Of a DNA stretch of 6,149 nt, positions 1 to 6,135 are shown piece by piece; the first letter of the stretch is position 1, and every line of letters starts with the position of its first letter. The stretch is from an uncultured Anaerostipes sp. (GTDB taxonomy: Bacteria > Bacillota > Clostridia > Lachnospirales > Lachnospiraceae), in the NCBI GenBank assembly GCA_900756035.1, contig CAAEIR010000425.1, positions 1 through 6,149 on the forward strand. Reading direction: 5' to 3'. The notes under the pieces were generated by a model, which saw only the letters and a list, made by a program, of their open reading frames with translations, was not told where the DNA came from and made no database searches. A program made the translations under genes and the position numbers.

Positions 1-37
1 AAGAGAGGATTAAAAATATATGAAAAACTATGTCTTT

Positions 38-65
38 AGTATATCAAAAACTAAGTTTCATACAA
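38..65 (-). promoter_or_regulatory. Candidate promoter reading out of the left edge
   Basis: The minus strand carries TTGTAT (65-60), a 16-bp spacer and TATACT (43-38), preceded by TGA (extended -10). If real it drives a minus-strand gene beyond position 1; no ribosome binding site or start is visible inside the window. AT-rich spacers give such matches easily. Confidence 0.35.
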
Positions 66-84
66 TAGATTAAAAATAAAATTT

Positions 85-111
85 TCTAAAGAAAGTATAA
101 ATTTCTCTAAA
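85..111 (-). terminator. Weak AU-rich terminator-like hairpin after nrdG
   Basis: On the minus strand TTTAGAGAAA (111-102) can pair with TTTCTTTAGA (94-85) across a 7-nt loop, giving 10 pairs including two G-U. The sequence downstream (84-66) holds TTTTATTTTT. The stem is almost all A-U with only one G-C pair, so its stability is low and it may be a chance product of AT-rich DNA. It is the only terminator-like structure I see after nrdG, 30 bases beyond its stop. Confidence 0.35.
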
Positions 112-140
112 GATTTTGTCATCAAGGCTTATGTCTGTTT

Positions 141-632
141 TTAATTGGAATGAAGAACTACTTCTCCCTTTTTAATCGTTTCCTTTACGTCAATTACTCT
201 CTGATTGCTGCTTCCTTTCCAGTGAAGCTTCGTATCCCTGAGTTCTTCTATGTACGGTCCGTCCACTACAACATCCGTCATCTGTACTGCTTCTAATGTA
301 TGAATCTCTTCCCAGACGAATCCTGTATAAAGCCATATGGTTTTTTGAGGAAATTTCATCTTGATTTCTTTTATAAGCTGCGCCGTCTCGCCACAATTTG
401 CAGGATGCAGAGGATCGCCGCCGCTTAAGGTAATACCGGAAATATAAGATTTTGAAAGTTCTTCAAACAACTCCTCTTTTGCTTCCCGGTCAAAAGGAAT
501 TCCCCCGCAAATATCCCAGGTCACAGGATTATGGCAGTTTTTACACTTATGAGTACATCCGGAAACCCAGAGAACAACTCTCAGACCGTCTCCATTTAAC
601 ATGTCATCTTTCGTAATATTATGATATCTCAT
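141..632 (-). CDS. nrdG: Anaerobic ribonucleotide reductase activating protein NrdG (radical SAM)
   Basis: NrdG is the activase that uses a 4Fe-4S cluster and S-adenosylmethionine to put the glycyl radical on NrdD; it acts in the cytoplasm. The 163-residue protein shows the radical-SAM CX3CX2C cluster motif CTHKCKNC (Cys26, Cys30, Cys33), the SAM-binding SGGDP at 70-74, the DGPY segment near 124-127 and the family signature GSSNQR at 140-145. Length is close to the usual ~155-175. I chose the ATG at 632 because MRYHNITKDD is the typical NrdG beginning, it lies one base after the nrdD stop (TAA-A-ATG), and an AGGAAG ribosome binding site (643-648) sits 10 bases upstream inside nrdD. An in-frame ATG at 677 would add 15 basic, non-homologous-looking residues overlapping nrdD and is less likely. 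It is the last gene of the nrdDG operon. Family identification is very secure. Confidence 0.96.
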   Translation of the reverse strand: MRYHNITKDDMLNGDGLRVVLWVSGCTHKCKNCHNPVTWDICGGIPFDREAKEELFEELSKSYISGITLSGGDPLHPANCGETAQLIKEIKMKFPQKTIWLYTGFVWEEIHTLEAVQMTDVVVDGPYIEELRDTKLHWKGSSNQRVIDVKETIKKGEVVLHSN

Positions 633-633
633 T

Positions 634-2754
634 TTACATAGACTTCCTTTCTGCAATCTCCGCCATCTTTGCATCATTCAGTCTTGTATCTCCTTTGACT
701 CTGGAATAAGAAAGATATCCATTCATACGGTCAATTTTTGTTAAATTACGGCTTTTGCACACCGGACATTCATCCATTTCCAATTCCTGATGTCCACAGT
801 CATCACAGTAAGCAAGAGAAAGGTTCACACCTTCATAATATCCGAGATCCATGGCACGGCGAACCAGTGTCTTAACCGCCTGCTCATTATAATCAATCGG
901 ATACTTCACATACTGGATTTTCCCTCCATTACACAGTTCCCAGAATCTCCCTTCCAGATTCTGCTTTTCAATCGGTGTAATGTTCTCTGTTACATGGCAA
1001 TGAAAAGAATTACTTACATACTCCCGATCCGATACATTCTCAACAATGCCATATTTTTTGCGGAACTGTTTGACCTGAAGCCCGCATAAATTTTCTGCCG
1101 GAGTTCCGTAAATGGCATAAAGATTGCCGTCTTCCTCTTTAAACTGCGCTACCTTGTCATTAATGTAACGCAAAGTCTCCAATGCAAATTCCCCGTCTTC
1201 TGACAATGACTTGTGATTATAAAGCTGCTGAAGTTCATTGAGCGCAGTAATTCCAAAGGACGCGGTTGCTGACTTAAGAAGAGGTTTGATTTTATCATGC
1301 AGGTTCAAATGACCTCCCAGAAATCCTCCTTCGCAGTACGCCAGCGGATTGGTAGAAGCTTTCATTTCTCCCAGATATTCATAAGTCCTGATATGAAGCT
1401 GACGGATCAGATTCAAATAGTAGGAAAGAACCTCGTGAAAATCTCTGTTTTCCTGTTTTGCCCTTGCATAAATCATCGGTAAATGAAGGCTGACCGCCCC
1501 GATATTAAACCGGCCTACAAAAACCGGAACATCATTCTCATCTTCCGGCTGCATTCCGCCTTTTTCATACCATGGAGATAAAAAGGCACGACATCCCATA
1601 GGACTGATAATTTTACCGTATTTTTTATACATTCCGGCAATATATCCTTCCCCGGTCAGGCTCAGCCAATCCGGATACATCGTTTTTCTGGAACAACGGA
1701 TTCCTGCCTCAAAAACATCTTCCAGTTCTCCACCCGGTCCATGCAGATTTTCATCATATAAAAATACAAGCTTAGGAAATAAAACCGGTTTCTTGTGCCC
1801 TTCTTTTCCCTGTCCTTTTCTTCGAACGTCTAACATCGCAATGGTTGCCATCTTTGCAAATCTTCCGGTTCCTGTGCCTGCTGTCATTGTAATAAACGGA
1901 TAGTCTCCACGGCTTGAAGAAACACTGTTAAACTTGTACTCAAGTCCCTGGAAGCCCTGCTCCATCTCCCGCTCCACATCTTTTAGAGCCTCTTGCCCGG
2001 CACGCTCTGCTGATAACCCCATGGATTCATAACGGTCTTTTGCTCTCTCATAAGACTTCTTGGCATAAGGCTCTAAAATCAACTCAATATTTGGCACAGT
2101 AAATCCGCCATACTGCTGACTTGCCGCACTCAGAACAATATCTCCGATAACGTCAAAGGCAACATCCAGTGTCTTTGGTTCATTGTACCAGAGATTCCCC
2201 ATCTCAAATCCGCCTTTTAACACTGCCTCCACGTCAAACAGACAGCAGTTCATTGTATCTCTTCTGGCAGACATATCATGGATATAAATATATCCGTCAC
2301 GGCATGCCTGAATTTCTTCTGTTGTCAAAAAGAATTTTTTATAAAGTTCTTTATTTAACTCATTAAAAATCAAACTTCGCTTCGTTGATACAAGTGCACT
2401 GTCTGTATTACTGTTCTCTTTATCTCCGATGTACATGATCGACTGGCTTTTTTTATAAACCTCATCCAGCATTTGTACAAAATCCTGTTTATAATTGCGA
2501 TAATCCCTGTAGCTTTTGGCAACCAGTGGATTCGTCTGTTCCAGAGCGCCCTCCACAACATTATGCATATCGGAAATTGTAACCTCTGCTTTGTTCATGC
2601 TCTCTACCTTGTCTGTAACAAACTGACAGATAAACTCAAGCTCTTCTTCTGTAAATTTTACCAGAGCTCTATAAGCCGATTTGTTCACTGCTACAACAAC
2701 CTTCTGTACATTAAAATCTTCCTTTGTCCCATCCTTCTTAATAACTCTGATCAT
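634..2754 (-). CDS. nrdD: Anaerobic (class III) ribonucleoside-triphosphate reductase NrdD
   Basis: NrdD is the oxygen-sensitive glycyl-radical enzyme that reduces ribonucleoside triphosphates to dNTPs for anaerobic DNA synthesis. The 706-residue protein begins with a single ATP-cone allosteric domain (about 1-92, starting MIRVIKKDGTKEDF). The ten-stranded barrel domain follows, with NCC at 169-171 and PMGCR at 385-389. C388 with M386 fits the Met-x-Cys of the thiyl-radical site known from phage T4 NrdD, and C170 or C171 is the likely partner cysteine. A C-terminal zinc ribbon has C650, C653, C663 and C666. The glycyl-radical loop RMNGYLS places the radical glycine at G679, 28 residues from the end counting the glycine. 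The residue before it is Asn, where E. coli has Cys. The start ATG at 2754 has AAGGGG at 2761-2766 as ribosome binding site. The gene has its own strong promoter and putative NrdR boxes and is followed one base later by nrdG. Whether it uses formate or a thioredoxin-like reductant cannot be settled from motifs alone. Confidence 0.97.
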   Translation of the reverse strand: MIRVIKKDGTKEDFNVQKVVVAVNKSAYRALVKFTEEELEFICQFVTDKVESMNKAEVTISDMHNVVEGALEQTNPLVAKSYRDYRNYKQDFVQMLDEVYKKSQSIMYIGDKENSNTDSALVSTKRSLIFNELNKELYKKFFLTTEEIQACRDGYIYIHDMSARRDTMNCCLFDVEAVLKGGFEMGNLWYNEPKTLDVAFDVIGDIVLSAASQQYGGFTVPNIELILEPYAKKSYERAKDRYESMGLSAERAGQEALKDVEREMEQGFQGLEYKFNSVSSSRGDYPFITMTAGTGTGRFAKMATIAMLDVRRKGQGKEGHKKPVLFPKLVFLYDENLHGPGGELEDVFEAGIRCSRKTMYPDWLSLTGEGYIAGMYKKYGKIISPMGCRAFLSPWYEKGGMQPEDENDVPVFVGRFNIGAVSLHLPMIYARAKQENRDFHEVLSYYLNLIRQLHIRTYEYLGEMKASTNPLAYCEGGFLGGHLNLHDKIKPLLKSATASFGITALNELQQLYNHKSLSEDGEFALETLRYINDKVAQFKEEDGNLYAIYGTPAENLCGLQVKQFRKKYGIVENVSDREYVSNSFHCHVTENITPIEKQNLEGRFWELCNGGKIQYVKYPIDYNEQAVKTLVRRAMDLGYYEGVNLSLAYCDDCGHQELEMDECPVCKSRNLTKIDRMNGYLSYSRVKGDTRLNDAKMAEIAERKSM

Positions 2755-2760
2755 ACTCTT

Positions 2761-2766
2761 CCCCTT
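2761..2766 (-). promoter_or_regulatory. Ribosome binding site of nrdD
   Basis: AAGGGG on the minus strand ends 6 bases before the nrdD ATG (2754-2752). It fixes the start at MIRVIKKDG, which also matches the usual start of the ATP-cone domain. Confidence 0.75.
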
Positions 2767-2800
2767 CTTTTATATTTGGTCTGCCATCTTTCGCAAACCA

Positions 2801-2816
2801 ATACTATATATAGTGT
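2801..2816 (-). promoter_or_regulatory. NrdR box, promoter-distal (strong match)
   Basis: On the minus strand this reads ACACTATATATAGTAT. It matches 15 of 16 positions of the NrdR operator pattern ACACWATATATWGTGT as I recall it, and it contains the perfect 12-bp palindrome ACTATATATAGT (2803-2814). NrdR is the ATP/dATP-sensing repressor of bacterial ribonucleotide reductase operons and normally binds two boxes about three helical turns apart upstream of nrd genes. A second, weaker box lies 30 bp away at 2831-2846. The box is in the nrdD leader, 47 bases upstream of the ATG. The nrdR gene itself is not in this window. Confidence 0.82.
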
Positions 2817-2830
2817 ACATCCCACCATCC

Positions 2831-2846
2831 ACCCACTAGATCGTGT
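2831..2846 (-). promoter_or_regulatory. NrdR box, promoter-proximal (weaker match)
   Basis: The minus strand reads ACACGATCTAGTGGGT, agreeing with the NrdR pattern at 12 of 16 positions, including the conserved ACAC half. The start-to-start distance to the strong box is 30 bp, leaving a 14-bp gap. Known NrdR box pairs usually have gaps of about 15-16 bp, so this is slightly short but still places both boxes on nearly the same helix face. It sits just downstream of the predicted start site (about 2850), where a bound repressor could block polymerase. On its own the match would be marginal; the pairing is what supports it. Confidence 0.68.
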
Positions 2847-2856
2847 GAGTATTTCA

Positions 2857-2885
2857 ATATTATCACCGACCGACATGAAAGTCAA
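2857..2885 (-). promoter_or_regulatory. Sigma-A-type promoter of nrdDG, extended -10
   Basis: The minus strand has -35 TTGACT (2885-2880), a 17-bp spacer and -10 TAATAT (2862-2857). A TGA directly before the -10 supplies the extended TGn motif. Five of six bases match consensus in the -35 and four of six in the -10. The predicted start is near 2850, giving a leader of about 95 nt to nrdD that carries both NrdR boxes. The TGA inside the -35 is also the stop codon of the truncated gerAC. Confidence 0.8.
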
Positions 2886-3418
2886 TACATGATTCTCCCC
2901 AAAGTAAGATTCTTCGGTTCTTTGATTTTCTCCGAATTTTCGATAGTATGCGCCACATATTCCCCAAAAGAAATCGGAAGATTTTTTTCTCTGGAAAATA
3001 CTTCTTCTATATTCTTTTCCGTCTTTAAAACAAAGACGGATTTTGCAATATGAGGATGCTGCAATAACTCCGTTACTATTTTTGAATCCGCCTTCTGATT
3101 CCCGAAAAACACAACCTTTAAGTGTCCGAAATTCTGCTGCTTTGCCTGATACTTCTCCCAAATCTTATTGGCATCCTGAAAAGAATCTGCAAGAAATGTA
3201 ATGGATTTCGATGGTACTTTTGTCCCCATATTACTCTCGTTCCCATCAAAATCTGCATATGAATAGCGTATCAGATATTTTTTCTCATTGATTTTTTCAA
3301 ATCCCATGGCAAGAATAAAACAGCTGTCTTCAATATCTCTCTGCTTTTTGCAGCCGGTCCCACTCCACATCATTGTGATCACAAGAATTCCTGCAAAGAT
3401 TCTCCTAAACGCTCTCAT
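2882..3418 (-). CDS. gerAC: Ger(x)C-type spore germination lipoprotein, C-terminally truncated
   Basis: This is the C subunit of a GerA-type nutrient germinant receptor, normally a lipoprotein on the outer face of the spore inner membrane. The 178 residues show an N-terminal signal peptide (basic MRAFRR, hydrophobic 8-18) and a lipidation cysteine, C23, in SGTGC; the usual Leu/Val at -3 is Gly here. Next comes the family hallmark GC..QRDIEDSCFILAMGFEK (22-42) and, at 98-106, GHLKVVFFG, which corresponds to the family's HLKV segment. Family members usually run about 360-400 residues with an N-terminal and a larger C-terminal domain; this one stops at LTLGRIMY, roughly where the N-terminal domain ends. 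The 127 bases left before nrdD encode no C-terminal domain in any frame. The start has AAGGAGG at 3426-3432, 7 bases upstream, and overlaps gerAB by 14 bases. It could be a degraded gene or a functional short variant. Confidence 0.85.
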   Translation of the reverse strand: MRAFRRIFAGILVITMMWSGTGCKKQRDIEDSCFILAMGFEKINEKKYLIRYSYADFDGNESNMGTKVPSKSITFLADSFQDANKIWEKYQAKQQNFGHLKVVFFGNQKADSKIVTELLQHPHIAKSVFVLKTEKNIEEVFSREKNLPISFGEYVAHTIENSEKIKEPKNLTLGRIMY

Positions 3419-4457
3419 GGTCCTTCCTCCTTCTCACAAGCCAAAACAAAATCACCGGAAGCACAAGCCCGGCTGCCAGATTTCCATAAATAAATGGATA
3501 AAAATATTGATGAAACCACTCCTGTCGGTCTACCAGCCACTCTGTCAGCAGAAAAATCCCCCCATAGGATAATATCACACCCACTATTCTTCCTTTTCCA
3601 AATGCGTGTTTTACACTCTCATTGGCATAAAACAGATATCCACTGAATACGCAAAATACTCCTACAATCCAAAATGCAATTAAAAAAATATCAAGCCTTG
3701 CCATGATTCCTCCCGGCATAGCAGCACCCTGTGCCATGGACATCACCGGATTTCGGTCAAACAATGTCAATTCTCTTCCGAGAGAACCTACCGTCACAAC
3801 AAAAATCCCCACAAATAAAAGCGTCACACCCAGAAGTGATCGCAGTTTCATATCTCCCTGCTTCATATCTCCCCGATAAAACCATACTAGCTCAATGGGA
3901 TGCAGGAGTGCCAGTAAGAGAAAACTCCCCTGCACAAAAGTCTTCCACTGAAATCCGTCTGTCACAAGCTGATCAAAGGAGAGATTCCCCACACTTAGCA
4001 GCAATACAAAAAGCACAGGTGCAAGTACAAACCAAAAGATTCCTTCCATTACACGACCTCTCTCTTTAAGCCCTCCTCGGTTCATCTGATAAGCCAGCAG
4101 AACCAACGGAAAGCCTATTAAATATCCTGATCTCCCGGGCATAAGATATTGACGGGATAAAGAGACGATACACATGTAAAAAAATCCTGCATTGATTAAA
4201 AATCTCAGATAATAAATCCATGTTACCCACCGATATTTCTTTAAAACCCGTTCTACCGAAATTCCTTTTGCTGTTTTTGCAGTAACAAGCAGATAAATCC
4301 CCGCCAGAATACACGCCGTAATTACGGCAGGCAAACCACAGCCATAGGCGCCCTGAAGTGCAATTTGAGGAAGAAACATAGCAGCCGCAGAAAATGTCTC
4401 CAGAATGAAAATGCGATTACCCTGTCTCTGAGTAATATTTTGTGATTTATTTTTCAT
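3405..4457 (-). CDS. gerAB: GerAB-type germinant receptor subunit (10-TM, APC superfamily permease fold)
   Basis: GerAB-family proteins are integral membrane proteins of the spore inner membrane, related to amino-acid permeases and thought to bind or sense the nutrient germinant in complex with the A and C subunits. The 350-residue product is about normal for the family (~360) and has roughly ten hydrophobic segments: near 17-36, 40-62, 78-102, 112-124, 137-157, 173-193, 207-226, 252-275, 291-308 and 320-342. The segment NRGGLKERGRVMEG (126-139) is the family's conserved RGG...R..E region, and the N-terminus ITQRQ is typical. The C-terminus ends in a basic tail (VRRRKDHESV). The ATG at 4457 overlaps the gerAA end by 11 bases and has a strong AAGGAGG (4464-4470) 6 bases upstream. 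The natural ligand cannot be predicted from the sequence. Confidence 0.93.
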   Translation of the reverse strand: MKNKSQNITQRQGNRIFILETFSAAAMFLPQIALQGAYGCGLPAVITACILAGIYLLVTAKTAKGISVERVLKKYRWVTWIYYLRFLINAGFFYMCIVSLSRQYLMPGRSGYLIGFPLVLLAYQMNRGGLKERGRVMEGIFWFVLAPVLFVLLLSVGNLSFDQLVTDGFQWKTFVQGSFLLLALLHPIELVWFYRGDMKQGDMKLRSLLGVTLLFVGIFVVTVGSLGRELTLFDRNPVMSMAQGAAMPGGIMARLDIFLIAFWIVGVFCVFSGYLFYANESVKHAFGKGRIVGVILSYGGIFLLTEWLVDRQEWFHQYFYPFIYGNLAAGLVLPVILFWLVRRRKDHESV

Positions 4458-5958
4458 TCTCTTCCTCCTTCTGCCTGATTCTTGCTCCCCGTCTTGTAAA
4501 TTCCGGCCGGTATTTCATATTTCTGAGTGGTGCCCGAACCAAAAAGTCCTGAAAACCTGTCATTTTTTCGCCCTTTTTCCCGGTAACCGGATACATATAC
4601 GGAACTCCATAATTTTCCAGACAAAATAAGTGAATGAAAACTCCCAGAAATCCGAGAAAGAACCCGTAAAGTCCCCAGATTGCGCACATTAGTATGATAA
4701 AAAACTTCATTAATCGAAAAGCGCTATTAAAAATCTCATTTGGAATAGAAAATGTAGAAATCGCTGTCAGTGCCACAACAATGACAACGATCGTGCTGAC
4801 CAGATGAGCATCGACTGCCGCCTGTCCCACAATCAGCCCTCCGACTACTCCAATCGTGCCTCCAAGCTGCCCCGGAAGCCGAATTCCTGCTTCTCGCAGC
4901 AATTCAAATGAGAGTTCCATCAGCAGAACTTCCACTACCACAGGAAAAGGAACTCCTTCTCTGGCCGAGATCAGTGCCAGAAGAAAAGATGTCGGCAGTA
5001 CTTCGGGATGAAAGCTTGCTATCGCCACATAAAATCCCGGAAGCCCTACTGCAAGAAATGCTGCAATATATCTTAAAACTCTCGCAAAAGTTGCAGTTTC
5101 CCATCGATTATAATAATCATCACTTGCCTGAAAAAATACATTCATTGTCACCGGAAGCAATAAAACCATCGGTGAGTTATCCACCACTACGGCAATTCTG
5201 CCTTCCATCAGGGCAGATGCCGTCTTATCGGGTCTTTGCGTCAACTGATAAACAGGAAAAGGAGTCTTACTGTTCTTTTCCAAAAACTGCTGCAGCATTC
5301 CGCTATCTAACATGCCATCGACACATATTCCGTCCAACTGCTTTTTAATTTTCTCTAACACATCCTCTCTGACCAGATCCTCTATATACATCAGTGCATA
5401 ATCAGTCTTACTCCTTGTTCCAACCTGCTTTTGCAATACTTTTAATCTTGTATCTCGGATTCGTCTTCGAATCAATGCCGTATTTGTTCGCAGACTCTCA
5501 TTAAAGCTGTCTTTCGGGCCGACCATTGCCACTTCCTCATCCGCCGTCTGCACCCCTCTGGTAGGAAAAAATTTGCTGGATATAAAGAGTGCCTGTTCCA
5601 TCCCATCCAAAAAAATCACTGTATTTCCGGATAATACAGCAGTCATGGCATCTTCCATTGTAGTAATCCATTTCCAGTCAGCATTCTCAAGCACCCATTG
5701 GTCAATGGCCTGCCGCGCATCCCTGAACGGATCTAAAACCATAGGCTTAATGACAGATTCCCGGAGCAATTCCGTATTGACCAACCCGTCCACATAAACC
5801 AGATACATTGCCAGGTTTTTCTTCTTGCCAATCTTAAATTTTTTCTTCACCAGGTCATTGCAGTCTGCCATAACTTCTTCCACATAACAAATATTTTTCT
5901 GGAGATTTTTTGAAATATTTCCAATAAGCCGATGTTCTCGATTGTGAAATTGATCCAT
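4447..5958 (-). CDS. gerAA: GerAA-type spore germination receptor subunit (GerA family)
   Basis: This is the A subunit of the nutrient germinant receptor, which makes the oligomeric membrane channel-like part of the complex in the spore inner membrane. The 503 residues fall in the usual 470-540 range. Residues 1 to about 290 form the soluble N-terminal region, with the family segments GPKDSFNESLRTN (147-159) and EGRIAVVVDNSPMVLLLP (252-269). The DYYNRWETATFARVLRY segment (281-297) leads into the membrane domain, with hydrophobic stretches near 297-316, 322-333, 338-350, 365-380, 386-402 and 416-444. Conserved motifs there include REGVPFP (333-339), ELLREAGIRLP (352-362) and GGLIVGQAAVDA (373-384). 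The tail is charged and lysine/glutamate-rich. The start ATG lies 28 bases from a candidate sigma-G -10 element; the ribosome binding site is weak (GAGAGG/GGCGG region 5964-5974). It is the first gene of gerAA-gerAB-gerAC. Confidence 0.95.
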   Translation of the reverse strand: MDQFHNREHRLIGNISKNLQKNICYVEEVMADCNDLVKKKFKIGKKKNLAMYLVYVDGLVNTELLRESVIKPMVLDPFRDARQAIDQWVLENADWKWITTMEDAMTAVLSGNTVIFLDGMEQALFISSKFFPTRGVQTADEEVAMVGPKDSFNESLRTNTALIRRRIRDTRLKVLQKQVGTRSKTDYALMYIEDLVREDVLEKIKKQLDGICVDGMLDSGMLQQFLEKNSKTPFPVYQLTQRPDKTASALMEGRIAVVVDNSPMVLLLPVTMNVFFQASDDYYNRWETATFARVLRYIAAFLAVGLPGFYVAIASFHPEVLPTSFLLALISAREGVPFPVVVEVLLMELSFELLREAGIRLPGQLGGTIGVVGGLIVGQAAVDAHLVSTIVVIVVALTAISTFSIPNEIFNSAFRLMKFFIILMCAIWGLYGFFLGFLGVFIHLFCLENYGVPYMYPVTGKKGEKMTGFQDFLVRAPLRNMKYRPEFTRRGARIRQKEEENEK

Positions 5959-5985
5959 CCAAAATCCGCCTCTCTCTTTTTTTCT

Positions 5986-6015
5986 TATTGTGCACAGGAT
6001 TTTTCAAAACTATTC
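5986..6015 (-). promoter_or_regulatory. Candidate forespore sigma-G promoter of the gerA operon
   Basis: The minus strand reads GAATA (6015-6011), 18 bp, then CACAATA (5992-5986). The B. subtilis sigma-G consensus, as I recall it, is gHATR, 17-18 bp, CATWHTA. The -35 matches fully and the -10 matches 6 of 7. Germinant receptor operons are known sigma-G targets in Bacillus, and the position gives a short leader of about 20 nt to gerAA. The promoter call is inference from pattern and context. Confidence 0.62.
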
Positions 6016-6056
6016 ATTTACTTCCTTTTTCTGCGGTTCTATAATGAACACAGGAC

Positions 6057-6120
6057 AAAGCGGACAAGTCCGCATCAAACTCCCTCTATCCCTCAATCTT
6101 TGAGGGACTTACTCCGCTTT
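6057..6120. repeat. Long two-segment inverted repeat with nested hairpin
   Basis: The outer arms AAAGCGGA (6057-6064) and TCCGCTTT (6113-6120) are perfectly complementary. After a 1x2 internal loop the stem continues with AAGTCC (6066-6071) and GGACTT (6105-6110), giving 14 paired bases. Inside lies CCCTCAA-TCT-TTGAGGG (6090-6106). Two competing pairings are visible: GCGGAC with GTCCGC (6060-6065 and 6068-6073), and GAGGGA (6102-6107) with either of two TCCCTC copies (6081-6086, 6089-6094). No T-run follows on either strand, so it is not a standard intrinsic terminator. It could be a dispersed intergenic palindromic repeat, the remains of a small mobile element, or a structured leader RNA. 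Confidence 0.75.
6090..6106. repeat. Nested perfect hairpin, 7-bp stem with 3-nt loop
   Basis: CCCTCAA and TTGAGGG are perfect complements separated by TCT. It lies in the loop of the larger inverted repeat and shares two bases (6105-6106) with the outer GGACTT arm, so the full versions of both cannot form at once. Confidence 0.7.
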
Positions 6121-6135
6121 GCGCGCCAGATGCAG

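Noticed and set aside
85..113. Direct repeat TCTAAAGA at 85-92 and 106-113, 21 bp apart, as a possible operator.
   Set aside because: Short, AT-rich, and also explained by the weak hairpin; there is no known regulator pattern.
633..677. An upstream in-frame ATG giving a 178-residue NrdG.
   Set aside because: The 15 extra residues overlap nrdD and do not look like an NrdG N-terminus. The ATG at 632 has a ribosome binding site and the standard MRYHNI start.
2751..3161. A 136-codon minus-strand frame overlapping the end of gerAC and ending in an ATGA overlap with nrdD.
   Set aside because: It is the shifted frame of gerAC, its sequence has no family features and it does not resemble a GerAC C-terminal domain. 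It therefore does not restore the missing part through a frameshift.
790..5797. Plus-strand open frames of 60-146 codons across the nrd and ger genes.
   Set aside because: All lie antisense inside well-supported genes, with no ribosome binding sites or family features.
6041..6071. Minus-strand TTGTCC-18-TATAGA as a vegetative promoter upstream of gerAA.
   Set aside because: Both hexamers are weak and no extended -10 is present. The sigma-G match fits position and biology better.
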